DNA of 64,000 nucleotides from Ascaphus truei (GCA_036426205.1 CM071574.1:12666373-12730372); one strand, 5' to 3'. Counted from the stretch's first letter, positions 49,554-60,540 are shown. Numbers and translations: made by a program. The notes: generated from the sequence alone by a model not told the origin.

Positions 49554-49604
<51 letters not shown>
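49554..49604. repeat. (AT)n microsatellite
   Basis: About 50 bases of nearly pure AT dinucleotide with one GT interruption (ATGTATAT). It sits at the right border of the palindromic element, and the cleaner sequence resumes after it. Confidence 0.95.
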
Positions 49605-49606
<2 letters not shown>

Positions 49607-50010
49607 TTCATTCAATATGTGCATCAATACAATCTGCACACTGGCAAGTGATTAGCTAAGTTGCCTCTCGATCCGTTACCCTGTGATCGATCAACAAGGA
49701 TTCGGCTTGGGGTTCTTTAAATCACTGTTAGTGCTGCAGAAGAGTACCCAAGATGCAAAGTTATGTGTGGAAGATCATGTGACCAGGCAGGCACTAGATA
49801 CAATTGGTGCACTGTTAGAGAGAGGGCAAAAGGTGAGCTAGAGTCTGTTTCAGAAGAGGAAGGGGATGTGACTTTGTAAATAGTTGCTATAGAAAAAAAT
49901 GCTTATTTCATTAGAATACATTTTTTTAAATGCTAAAAGTATTTTCTCATAGTACAGAACTGATTTATTTAAAAAAAACACATAGCATATTGCTTGAACT
50001 GCAGCTTTAA

Positions 50011-50756
50011 TGGTGAAAATAGTTAAAAAGTGCAACAAGATGTGCATTTATCAGAGATGAAGTTTAAAACGGCATGTAAGAGGAACACTTTTAGGAAGGA
50101 AACACAGCGTTTGTCCGATCTCCTGGTGTGCAGCATCCGCTCCATGCGATTTCTCTCCTAGGACATGTTGGCTTCACCAGCGTCCATTGTCCTGGTAAGG
50201 ATGGAGCGACGTCACTTCCGAATTCTTCTACTCATAGACACAGCGGCTGCTTCAGCTTGCTGACGGATGGCTGCGTCTGCCTTCAAATGTTCAAGTGTTT
50301 CTGCTCTATGCATTTCTCAAGACTGATTCTTGCTTTGTCAGGAGAATGAATGATGGGGAACAAATAAGGAGCATTTATAGGTCTGCGACAGTTTAACCCA
50401 TAATAGTACTTACAGCTTTTGGACCACTCCCCCTCTCACATATCCAATGGTGGATTTGAATTAATCTGCTCTGCTTTTTTAGTAGCCAAGCCGTAGACAG
50501 ATTTTGGTGGGGGTCAGATTTAATCTAAATCTGCAGAATTCCGGGAAATGGATTTGAAGTGGTTCCTCCATCTCTACCCATCACTACCCGATTCAAACCT
50601 CACCACCCATTCAATAAATGAACTAAACCTGTCAAAATATTAACATGAGATGGAACAGTCCATTGGGAGACATACTGTAGTGCCCACGGTTATTCTAACA
50701 CAAACCAGTGGCAATCGCCAAAAAGACCCAGGCACACCGAGGTACATGCTGGATAC
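50011..50756. other. Presumed intron with unresolved repeats
   Basis: 50100-50400 has repeat-like character (TGGAGCGACGTCACTTCCG near 50201-50220), but no termini were found. 50565-50574 reads CCATCTCTAC and preceding sequence carries AATCTGCAGAATTCCGGGAA, so it may be the right end of an AGAGATG-family hAT MITE whose left end is lost. No gene. Confidence 0.45.
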
Positions 50757-50996
50757 ATGCCTTAAACTTGCCTTAAACTAGACCTAGCATTTCTGCATTG
50801 ATTAATGGCCCATCAGATTAACAGCGGGGGTCCCTGGCAGTCCCATTCAAACTGAATGGGACTGCCAGGGACCCCTGCTGTGTTAATCCTATGAGTCATT
50901 AGTCAATGCAGAAATGCCTTAAACTTGCCTTAAACTAGCCAGGTTACACCCAGCACATACCCAGAATGTAACCGGGCTAGTTTAAGGCAAGCTTTA
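50757..50996. mobile_element. Palindromic MITE with TTGCCTTAAACTAG arms
   Basis: The core at about 50822-50886 pairs GGGTCCCTGGCAGTCCCATT with AATGGGACTGCCAGGGACCC around CAAACTG. Outer arms TTTCTGCATTGATTAATG and AGTCATTAGTCAATGCAGAA also pair. CCTTAAACTTGCCTTAAACT occurs on the left and again near 50921, with the reverse complement at 50974-50992. The (G)GGTCCC/GTCCCATTC core recurs in the element at 60545-62050, suggesting kinship. Confidence 0.75.
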
Positions 50997-51059
50997 GAAT
51001 ACTCGTGGTCTCGTCTGTAAGTCCACAAAATAACTACCCTCAAACTGACAACTTAACAG

Positions 51060-52436
51060 GTGTTAAAAACTGGGATCAACTGGTAGCAACCAGAATGCAG
51101 CTTCAATATTGTTTTTAGCTAAAAATGCCCCTTTTCCTGCTGCTTTTACCAATTGAATTGCCTTATCAAATGAAGCATAACAAACCCTGCACAATACACT
51201 GCCGATATCATAATTTATTGACCCCCCTTTGAGAAATGACAAATGGTGGATAAATGAAAGTTTTTCCTGCACTTTTTTAGGAACAACCCCCAAAGGCGAC
51301 ACCCATAAATTCCCCAAAGGAGGCTCCTTAAAGGGGCTCGTCACTCTTCCCAAATCCACCTCCATCCTGATTATTTCCCTAACCACCATTGGGTTCTCTA
51401 CTGCTGACTTCACGTTACCCACCCAAGATGACCCCTCACTTTCTTTAGAGGATCCAAAATCCTTATGTAAACCCATCTTCAATCATCCTTGCCCCTTCCT
51501 ATCCCTATAAAGGCTTAGCCACTGCCGCATCGCACCTATGCTCTCCGGTATCCTCGCCTTTAGTTTCCTCATCCCCAAACTTTACCAACCCTTTTCCTCT
51601 CTTAAAGCCCCTGGACAAACCGTGTGCGCCCCCCTCCTCAACAACCAGAGCACTCAGGTTTACATTTACAAGATGCGCCCCACTTGCACTGGCTATCATT
51701 AAAATCGCTAGCAGAGTTCCTTCCTACGCCTTACTGACGTGCAAGCCTGTCCCACCTCATCAGCCCCCACCTGAAAGGGCGAAGGTCAATGTCCCAATGA
51801 TCCCACAGCATGGAAGGGTGATCTGCCATCCTCTAGCGGCATTGCACATTATACATCCACCAGGATTGACCCCAGTAATCCTTGTACGCCACCCAAATCA
51901 CATCTATGTAACTAAGTAAACCAGAACAAGGCTGTGTCTTCACCCCAATAAAGCTTGCCAATTTCACAAAAGCTTCAACAAATTACCAAACATTTTGGGA
52001 AGCGACCTCCTCTTCTCTTCCTCCTCTTTCTTTTCTGCCTTCTTCTCAAATTTTTTCTCTCTACCTGGAGCTGTTAAACAATTCAAAATACTCCCCTTTT
52101 CAAATCTTTTCCTTTACCTCGCCTTCAAGTGCATTCCAAGCAGCCGCGCCAAACATAGATATGCTTTATTACTCAGCCAATCAGATAACACACTATCCTT
52201 GTTCCCCTCATTTCCGCTAGGCATAGCCTGCTTAGCTACCCTTGTGCCTCTATTTGCGCCACTGCTATTTCTGCCCCCAAACCTATAGACTGCCCCACCT
52301 TACCTGTGCCATTCCCATTGGACCACCCACTAGCTTCCTCCGACCACCAAGCCACTCTATGCCACACCGATGACCTGCCCGCACCTTCGCTCACTGAACC
52401 TCTCCTTCCCCAACCCCCCAACCATTCCTTTAAAAC
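51060..52436 (-). mobile_element. DIRS-like retrotransposon fragment (RT N-terminal part)
   Basis: The minus-strand frame 51482-51063 (139 residues) contains VVREIIRMEVDLGRV, NLWVSPLGVVPKK, IHHLSFLKGGSI, YASFDKAI and FLAKNNIEAAFWLLPVDPSF. This is the fingers/palm start of DIRS/Ngaro-type reverse transcriptases from tyrosine-recombinase retrotransposons. The copy ends before the catalytic DD-containing motif, and no recombinase is present. Upstream frames on the same strand (51699-51505, 52502-52236) are probably the preceding gag-like region, with stops and frameshifts. It was broken by the hAT-like insertion at 52437. Confidence 0.75.
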
Positions 52437-52509
52437 CAGGCCTGCACAACTCGTAAAGCGAGAAGGGCCGAACTGCTCCAAAGAAAAAAAATTGGGCCGC
52501 ACGGGTTAA

Positions 52510-52613
52510 ATCATCATCATCATCATCATCTCTCCTCCAGCACCTCTCATCATCATCATCATCATCATCATCCTCATATATCTCCTCCAGCACCCCTCAT
52601 CATCATCCTCATA
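52510..52613. repeat. ATC-rich microsatellite
   Basis: CATCATCATC runs interrupted by TCTCCTCCAGCACC(C/T)CTC, itself repeated three times. The aspartate-rich frame on the minus strand results from this repeat. Confidence 0.95.
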
Positions 52614-52719
52614 TGTCCCCCAGAACCCCTCACTATCAACCTTTGCGATACTCCCCATCTATCTCTCATACCCCCATCTCTCCCTCACCCACACACATAA
52701 TACTCCCTCTCCACATTAA

Positions 52720-53375
52720 ACACACAATACCCCCCTGCACACCACACACATCCCACCCCCTGCACCTCACATCCTTCTCCCCCCTGCACCTCACACCACT
52801 CTCCCCCCCTGCACCTCACACCACTCTCCCCCCTGCACCTCACATCACTCTCCCCCCCTGCACCTCACACCTCTCCCCCCCCTGCACTCACATCACTCTC
52901 TCCCATGCACCTCCACTCACCTCTTCCCTGCACCTCCAATCACCCCCTGCACATCCAATCACCCCTGCACCTCATCCCCTGCACCTCACATCACCCCTCT
53001 CCTGCACATCACCTCCCCCCTCCTGCACATCACATCCCCTGCATCCAATCACCCCCTGCACCTCAATCACCCCCCATGCACCTCCAATCACCCCCTGCAC
53101 CTCCAATCACCCTGCACCTCCAATCACCCTGCACCTCACCCCCTGCACCTCACATCACCCCTCCTGCACATAACCTCCCCCCTCCTGCACATCACATCCC
53201 CTGCACCTCACCCCCCTGCACCTCCAATCACCCCCCTGCACCTCCAATCACCCCTGCACCTCCAATCACCCCTGCAACTCACCCCCTGCACCTCACATCA
53301 CCCCCCTGCACCTCACCCCCCTGCACCTCACCCCCCCTGCACCTCACCTCAATGCACCTCACCTCACCTCACCAC
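52720..53375. repeat. CTGCACCTCACATCACCCC minisatellite
   Basis: Dozens of imperfect units built around CCCCTGCACCTCA(CATCA) or CCTGCACCTCCAATCAC, with unit lengths of about 12-20 bases and frequent length changes in C runs. Two sub-types (CTCACATCAC and CTCCAATCAC) are clustered, suggesting local expansion. Overlapping frames of 186 and 172 residues are artefacts of the array. Confidence 0.95.
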
Positions 53376-53682
53376 CCTGCACATATCCACGTTCGGATCA
53401 GGGGGGGGGAAGCGGCCGCATAAGACCTCAGCTGGCTGTGACTTCCCCCTCCGTCCCACATTGCGAGCGGGGGGGTGGGGGGGGGGAGGGAGCAAGGAGC
53501 GGGCCCTGCGCTTGCGGGGAATCGCCGCCATTTTTATTTTCAAAGTTTTTTTTTTTTTCAAAGTTTTTTTTTTTTTTTAAAGTTTTTTTTTTTTTTTTTA
53601 AATCTCATCGAGGGACGCACAGAGAGGCCAGGCGGGCCACATGCGGCCCGCGGGCCGCGTGTTGTGAAGCCCTGCTTTAAAC

Positions 53683-54130
53683 CATCTATAAACTCTGCTA
53701 CTCCACCATTCCCTTTTCCTTGGTGCCTCCTATCACATTACCCTCTACATCTCCCTCTCTCTTCTCCTCTCCCTCTGAACAACTACTTAAATTCTCATAC
53801 TCGCAACCTTGCCGCATAGATTGACCCCCCTTGCCGGACTATTCTTCCAGCCTGTGCAGAGGCCTGTCCTCGGGCTGTGGTGCTCCTTCCGTCTGGTGAT
53901 TATTTCATTCTCACAGGTGATGCTCTGCTCCCTTCTGCAATCCTGCTGCCACCCCTGCTCCTCTTTATGTTTACTTCTGTAAATGTCCCTTGAAGAGGCC
54001 TCCCTGGGCATTCCACTGCTGGCCAGCCTATCTTCAAGGCCAGCAGCATACTTCAGTAGTTTCTACCAATGGCCCGGTAAACCGTTGTAAAAGTTTAGGC
54101 AGCAGGGAGCCTGACAGTGTGAAGTGGATC
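53683..54130 (-). mobile_element. Probable continuation of DIRS-like element
   Basis: Sequence right of the hAT-like insertion has the same pyrimidine-rich plus-strand character as that left of it (CCACCATTCCCTTTTCC, CTCCCTCTCTCTTCTCC). With the duplication removed, it would join the upstream part of the DIRS-like fragment. No domain can be read, so assignment rests on context only. Confidence 0.4.
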
Positions 54131-54187
54131 AATGGGGGTTAAAGATATGCTTTTTGAAATGTCTACAGTAGTGTGATTGGTTGTGAA

Positions 54188-54599
54188 TAGAGATGGGTGA
54201 AACTGTCAAAATCTATTTCACGTAATTTCCAGAGCTTTCCATTCAAAATCAGTTCCGCAGTTTAAAATACGTCAACGGATTGTTCCAGTTTCAATCCGTG
54301 CAGACACAATCGGCAGGTGAATTTTAACAATCCAATCTGTGGATTTAGCAATCCGCTGTGGATTTTAAGAAATCAATCCACGGATTCTGAAAAACCGTGA
54401 GCAGATTACAGAATCCGCGGATTGAATTCTTAAAATCCTCCAACGGATTACAGAATCTGTGGATTCGCTTGGTGATAAAAAAAAAATCTGGAAAAGATGA
54501 ATCACCCTTTATGAGACTGATTCGCGGAAATCCGCGAACTAAAGGAACCGTCCGATCCGAAGCGGATATTAATCTGTAAACAAAATTCACCCATCCCTA
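54188..54599. mobile_element. hAT-like MITE (AGAGATG family)
   Basis: Begins TAGAGATGGGTGAAACTGTC and ends AAATTCACCCATCCCTA. The flanking 8-mers GTTGTGAA (54180-54187) and GTTGGGAA (54600-54607) match at 7 of 8 positions. The interior has many AATCCGCGGATT-type inverted motifs, as in the 3445 element, which is its closest relative here. 412 bp, no coding capacity. Confidence 0.87.
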
Positions 54600-54959
54600 G
54601 TTGGGAAAGTAAAAGGGAGGGGGGTTTAAGATGACAGTAACAGTGCAAGGAAATTCCTGAAGGTTACTATAGTGTGCAGAAGTGAAAAAAAGTGGGAGGA
54701 GCGCACAAACTTCTGCAATCATCACTGGAAGCTGCACAGCCTGTCAGCCACACCAAGGATATATGAGTACTTGCATCTGCTGAGGGGACCTGCCAATGGG
54801 ACTGATGGGCTTGTACTACCCACCACCTGTCTTCTGGAGGATGGTACCCATTCAGGTTGTTATATATCACTATCAATATTTGTTATTACAGATACCTTTG
54901 GAAGGTGGTTCTGGCATAATTATACCTTATTGTCCTGGCATTGGAGCGCTTTTGCCAAT

Positions 54960-55240
54960 TTTTTATCTTACTATAGTATGCAGCTTGACCTTGAAGCCGA
55001 GCTCCCCCACTCACCATTCTTCTCCCTTCTCAACATTCCACCCTTAGTACGGTATAAAATAACCACGGACACAGAGCTGAAGGTTAAAGCAGCAACAGCT
55101 TTATTAAACCATAATGTTATATAAACATTTAACAACCACTTTACCCTGCCAGAGTTTCCCAACCTTTCGACAGACCAACAGTGCCCAGTTGTGACTCCAT
55201 ACCCCAGCCAGTTACCGCCCAGCATCTTGCTTCTCCTTGT
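54960..55240 (-). repeat. Possible LTR-like fragment with AATAAA
   Basis: The minus strand reads GGTTTAATAAAGCTGTTGCT(GC)TTTAACC followed by GTCCGTGGTTATTTTATACC. This polyadenylation signal plus short R/U5-like arrangement recalls a retroelement LTR. No partner LTR, primer-binding site or coding region was found. The 84-residue frame is not recognisable. Confidence 0.35.
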
Positions 55241-55250
55241 CTGGTACTAA

Positions 55251-55938
55251 CCTACTTCCTCAATTCTAATACGCACTTTTTTTTCGATTTTCACATCTCT
55301 GAAATCAGGGTGCGTCTTAGAATCGATGTATTAAAAAAAAAAATTAAGTGTCTACAGTACTAACCCCCTCTTTTCATTTAACATGTTTCAGGAGAGGTCC
55401 CATGTCAGCAGAGGAGGAAGTGTGCGGCGACAGCAGGAGAGCTCCCATGCCTGCAGGTGAATGAAGATAAGAAGACAGCGGGCGTGCGGTGGCGGAGGTG
55501 ACTAATAGATCATAATAGCAGGAGCAGAGCGGCGTAGGGGAACGGCTTGGGAGGTGCACACTGTAACACCAGAAGTTGACCGGTGCCTGACTTCCGGTTA
55601 CAGTGTGCACCTCCCAAGCCGTTCACTTATGCCGCTCTGCTCATGCTCAGCCCTCCTGCTATTATGATCTCCTGCCGCCGCACCCAACCGCACGCCCGCT
55701 GTCTTCTTATCTTCATTCACCTGCAGACGTGGGACCTGTCCTGCTGCCGCACACCCACCCGCTGTCCATCTTCAACCATCTGAGACGTGGGACCTCTCCT
55801 GCCACCGCCCGCTTCATCCTCCGCTGACATGGGACCTCTCCTGAAACATGGTAAGTGAAAAAGTAATTTTCGATTGTAAGGGCCAAATCGATGGTGCGTC
55901 TTACAATCAAAGGCGTCTTACAATCGAGGAAATACGGT
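55251..55938. mobile_element. Foldback DNA transposon, about 690 bp
   Basis: The two halves are reverse complements about a centre near 55594. The inner arms AACGGCTTGGGAGGTGCACA and TGTGCACCTCCCAAGCCGTT are perfect; mid arms GGTGAATGAAGATAAGAAGA and TCTTCTTATCTTCATTCACC are perfect; and outer arms CATGTTTCAGGAGAGGTCCC and GGGACCTCTCCTGAAACATG are perfect. The right tip has GTGCGTCTTACAATCAAAGG with a second GGCGTCTTACAATCG, while the left tip has GTGCGTCTTAGAATCGATG. No transposase. Frames on both strands are arm translations. Confidence 0.85.
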
Positions 55939-57100
55939 AGTTATTTTCTTGGAACCTGGAAAATTTCAATGTTTCTTTTCCTTAACCAATCACAAAATAG
56001 ATTATTCAACATAAAAATGATTTAGGTTCTAGACATTTCAACTTTGTTTCCCCAGTAAAATACAGAATGTAATCCATTTTTGTACTATCAAATACTACTG
56101 AATGTAAGAATATCCTTTACAATTGAGCTGAATTGTACATCCCTGTGGCAGGGAGTACATCCCATGTGGCAGTTTATAGATCTATTTATGGTTTTATTAC
56201 AATCACTCATAATCTTGTATATTTATATATGTTTTAACGTGATCTCTTTGGATCTCTAGTATGCAATGTTTAACAGTACGTATTTGTCACTTATCTACAT
56301 TAGCCTATATCATAGACATCATTTCACAATAATGGTGAAAATACTTATACTTTTAAAGTGTATTTTCTATTGGAATACGAGTGACACCTGCTCACATCCC
56401 CTTGGAAATTAATGTATTACAAATAGATATGGTACTTATTTAATATGCACATTAAATAGCACTGTCACTTCAAATGATTATAAATAAATAGCTACACGCA
56501 TCAGCAGACACTTCACACTTATCGTGATATTGTGAGTCTAAAACATGTTGGTTTTAATTTCTACCTCTGATGTAGGTAAATATTACTTCAAATCTATGTT
56601 TTTCAATTGACTGAAAAATAAACATGAGCAATATGCAGATTTTTTTAAAACACTGAATAGCTAGTTTGTTATCGTGTAAGTTGCATTAATATTAGCTGAA
56701 GGTATTCAGTGTCCTCTGCTTCATTAAATATTAATTAAAATGTTGCTACAAAGTGAAAAGACATAAAAGGAGTTACCTAGAAATATGTAGACTTGTCATG
56801 ATAGATCTGTAAGAAATGACAACGATAACATCATTTCATAAGCTACAGTATAAGATAAAACAGTACTGTTAAATTATAGGTTATTATGATAGCACAAATT
56901 ATATATATATATATTTGTAGTAAAAAAAAATCCAATCTAATAACTTTCCTACAAACCTATTGCATGCAAATGGCCTGAATACACACTATGCATGCAGCAG
57001 ATCGGATTAGAGATTCCTTTTACTTAAATACTGTATGTCAGAACACTGTCCAAGTTTTTCATATTTGCCATTTTGCACATTGTTCTACTGTAGTACTATA
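55939..57100. other. Presumed intron, nothing recognised
   Basis: AT-rich unique sequence with a short (AT)n run near 56900-56914. No exon or repeat boundary was seen before the CR1 LINE. Confidence 0.5.
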
Positions 57101-57104
57101 GAGA

Positions 57105-58160
57105 GCAAAATCTCCATCTTTGCTGATGACACTAAATTGTGTAAGGTAGTAGAATCATAGCAGGAAGTAATTTATCTCCAGAAGGACTTGGATTGACTGG
57201 AAACTTGAGCATGTAAATAGCAGATGAGGTTTTATACAGATAAATGTAAGGTTATGTATTTGGCAAACAAGAATAAACAGGTAACTTACAAATGAAATAG
57301 GGACAAATTAGGGGAATCCTTGATGGAGAAGGATTCAGGAGTGCTTGTAGACAGCAGTCTTCGCAATAGTTCTCAAAGTCATGCAGTAGCTGCAAAGGCA
57401 AACAAGATCTTATCTTGCATTAAACAGGCAATGGGTGGAAGGAAAGTAAACAAAATGCCCTTTTATAAAGCATTAGTAAGACCACACCTTTAATATGGAG
57501 TACAATTTTGGGCACCACTCCTTAGAAAATACATTATGGAACTTGAGAATGTGCAGAGAAGAGCGACCAAATTAATAAAGGGGATGGATAATCTGATTTA
57601 TGAGGACAGGCTAGCTTAGTTAGATTTGTTTACATTAGAAAAAAAGGCATCAAAGAGGGGATATAACTATATAGAAATATATTTGGGGACAGTACAAGCA
57701 GCTTTCATAGAACTATTCATCCCAAGGACAGTACAAAGGACACAGGGTCATCCCTTAAGGTTGGAGGAAATAAGATTTCAAAATCAACAAAGGAAATGGT
57801 TCTTTATAGTAAGGGCAGATAAAATGTGAAATTCCTTACCCTTGAAGACTGTGATGGAAGATACAATAGATATCTTTATTAAAAAAAAGTTGGACATCTT
57901 TTTAGAAAGGAAACATGGGAAGAATGTTGATCCAGGGGGAAATCTGATTGCCATTATTGGAGTCAGAAAATAATTCATTTTTCACTTATTAGACATCGTA
58001 GGATAATGTTTCACTTGGGCTTTTTGTTTGCCTTCCTCTGGCTCAATATATTGTAAATACAAATATATGATAAAGTATCTGTCGTCTAAATTTAGCATAG
58101 GTTGGACTTGATGGACGTATGTCTTTTTTCAACCAAATCTACTATGTAACTATGTAAATA
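57105..58160 (+). mobile_element. CR1-clade LINE, 5'-truncated
   Basis: Starts within the reverse transcriptase palm: ATCTTTGCTGATGACACTAA reads IFADDTK (about 57116-57136). With stops and frameshifts, later motifs include AAKANKILSCIKQAMGGR (about 57390-57443), FYKALVRPHL (57463-57491), LENVQRRATKLIKGM (57543-57587) and the C-terminal GYNYIEI region near 57660. The 3' end reads GGTTGGACTTGATGGACGTA(T)GTCTTTTTTCAACC, then ACTATGTAACTATGTA, the short tandem tail typical of CR1. It is inactive. Confidence 0.88.
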
Positions 58161-58589
58161 TTAATAGCCATATTAATCCTTGAAAGGTATAACATGACGT
58201 CTACTGATGTACTTACCACTCACCTAATAGTCTTAGTTATTTATGAAAGATACCAGTTGCATAAGGGAATATAATACCTATATATACACACACAAAATGG
58301 ATGGAACATATAAGAAAGATCCTACATCCAAAAGAATCCCTTTTGCATTGCACTCATGGAGGGTGGGTAAATAAGGGGATAACGTTATCCAGGGTACAAA
58401 TAATCATTTAAAGCCAGTATATTGAATAGTAGACCATAGAAATAAAATAATACATTTTTATTAATATCAAATATGGGACAGAGGGTGTGAGGATATATAC
58501 ACAAACAAGTGTTTAGAATCTTGGTGGTGGTGCTGTACTGGGGATGGGGAGTACTCAGTATGTGATAAAGGCACGTTTGCCCCACAATA

Positions 58590-58650
58590 GGTTAATTTAT
58601 TATTTATTTATAAAATGTTTTACCAGGAAGTAATTCTCCCTGAGTATAAA
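58590..58650 (-). repeat. Retroposon 3' tail, minus orientation
   Basis: Contains the reverse complement of the ending at 1490-1523: TTATTTATTTATAAAATG followed by TTTTACCAGGAAGTAAT. This places a retroposon 3' end on the minus strand, with the body to the right of 58650. Its 5' limit is not recognised. Confidence 0.6.
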
Positions 58651-60540
58651 TATCCCTCCACAGATAGTAGCAGTTCAAAAAGTATTGTTATGAAATCACA
58701 TAAAATGCACATTAGATCAATGTATCCATGCATGTAGTGATTGTATTATTGACAATATTCATTATTGAAAGAAAGTATTCGCAAATGGCAACAGTGTCTC
58801 TAGTTCAGATACAGGATACTGACAGACTCCAATGTCTGTATATCCACTGTAATATGCTAAGTGAATATATCAAGGTATGGTAAAGCCTATAATATAATCT
58901 CAAAAAGGTACCGTTGCTGTAGGATGTTAGTAACAACCTGATAATAGACTGGATGCGTGTAACATACAGTATAGTGTATTAAACGTTTAGTAATATAAAC
59001 AGATGTGCGTCTGCCCGCTAGGGTAATTGGCAGACTTAAATACACATTCAGCAACTGGAGTTTGTATACCATCCTTTCCTCCACAAATAACGTTATGTAC
59101 AAATCAATGTAATTCACCTGAACGCCCCGGTACCTATCATGCAGAGTCAAGTCAGTCAAAATCGGCATAATACATCAACAAAACACTTGCATGATGAATG
59201 TGTAGCAAAACGGAGTTGCTCGGTGTAAAGAAATGACACTGCTATACAACCAGACATCCACGTCCTGCGAGTCTGCTCCTGACACTACTGCCACTCCAGG
59301 AATTAGGATTTTAGTGACATCATTCCTGACATCGGTGGTGGAGCAGTAGTTTGAAAAATTAGCTAAATTTTTCATAAATGTCCTGCTTAATTTGAAAAAT
59401 ATTCCCCATAATTATTTAATAAACTAAAATCTTTTGAGTTTCAGAAAAACAGGAAAAAATTAGGACCAAAACACTAGTGAAAGTGCCCACCCTTACAGTA
59501 ACCCTAACACAGTATATTTCAAATGTATTTTGTGAAAATCTAACAATCCTTTAGTTTAGGCTAATCCCCGCCAAAAAATCTGAATTTTAGACTGAACCTA
59601 GCTACTATTAATCTAGAAGTGGCCAGAAAACTACAATTTCAGGACAGATCCTGAACTGGATCAGCTCTTAGTTTGATTTGTATTGGGTACGCCGCCTATG
59701 ACCATCTTGAATGCCTGTGCCAATTCTGTGGTTCACAAATATGTTGCTTGAAAAAATACTTTTCTTTATTGTACTCTGCTGAAACACAAATGTTTTGCTT
59801 TCTATAAACAAGTCATACTGTTTTTGCAAAAAAAATATACAATGTTCTCTTTAAAAAAAAAAAAAAAACCGTACTTGGACTTTTTCCAAACAAATTATAG
59901 GTTTCTCTTCAGCCATTAGGCATCTATTTTTCTTTCTTCACAATTAAGCAAAGAGTGGTGGGGATGGTGGCATACACCACTCCCCTTCTGCTTTTTCTTT
60001 GAATGGAAATTGCTGAACCCAGATGTCTAGCTCTGGAAAAAATTCTTCCAACAGCAGCATCTGGCTCATTGGCAAGCTCATCAGGCAAGTTGTTGTAGGA
60101 GTTTTGCATTTAGTTGGTCATCTGATTAGGATATAATGTCCCTGCTGCCTGCCTTGTCTATGGAAAAGACCGCCTGAGTCACCTCCAATTTTAACTCAAC
60201 TTGTAAATACCTATTGATGAACCGTTCCGTTTTTGGAAAGTATAGCTATATCTATATTTTTATTAAAATACATTTTAATATCTACAGCCAAGAGGAGCTA
60301 GGAATAGGTCTGCCATGTGAGTAAACCCTGGCACAATGAAAGTTAATTTGTGGAGAACCTTTATTCCTGTACCTGCACTACAATACAGTAATTTCAATCA
60401 AATGGAGTCGAATGTTACCAGGTACTGTATGTTTAAGAACACAGATTTGATTTGCTAAGGGCATAAATCATTAAAGTGTTTGCAAAGCAACTCTTTTGCA
60501 TGGACTGTGAGGGAATGAGTTTGGGTGTGAGGGAAAGAGC
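58651..60540. other. Presumed intron, mostly unrecognised
   Basis: No supported exon. A 61-residue minus-strand frame at 59924-60109 ends in KKEK and has more balanced composition than most, but no domain, splice site or homologue could be recognised. An A run of about 16 lies at 59852-59868. Confidence 0.45.

Larger units (their letters stand above)
48383..50006. mobile_element. piggyBac-like MITE interrupted by palindromic element
   Basis: The left end AGCTGCAGTGAAGC, preceded by TTAA (48379-48382), and the right end GCTTGAACTGCAGCT, followed by TTAA (50007-50010), belong to the family at 9301. The 49605-50006 part matches that element's interior (AAGTGATTAGCTAAGTTGCC, GTGACCAGGCAGGCA). 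Between the halves lie AT repeats and the 1-kb palindrome, so the palindrome, or an AT repeat that later received it, landed inside the MITE. The left end appears twice in the window because of the 10.4-kb duplication; the right end appears once. Confidence 0.8.
52437..53674. mobile_element. hAT-like element carrying an expanded minisatellite
   Basis: Left end CAGGCCTGCACAACTCG and right end GTTGTGAAGCCCTG are imperfect inverted termini of the CAGGG type. The flanks are CTTTAAAAC (52428-52436) and CTTTAAAC (53675-53682), an 8-bp hAT-type duplication apart from one extra A. The right subterminal GCGGCCCGCGGGCCGC and the left GGGCCGCACGGG are GC-rich. The interior is an ATC/CAT microsatellite (52510-52613), a CTGCACCTCACATCAC minisatellite (about 52720-53375) and long T runs (53549-53600). 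Long Pro/His/Ser-rich frames are repeat translations. No transposase. Confidence 0.8.

Noticed and set aside
52613..53423. 186- and 172-residue Pro/Ser/His-rich open frames
   Set aside because: Translations of the CTGCACCTCA minisatellite in overlapping frames.
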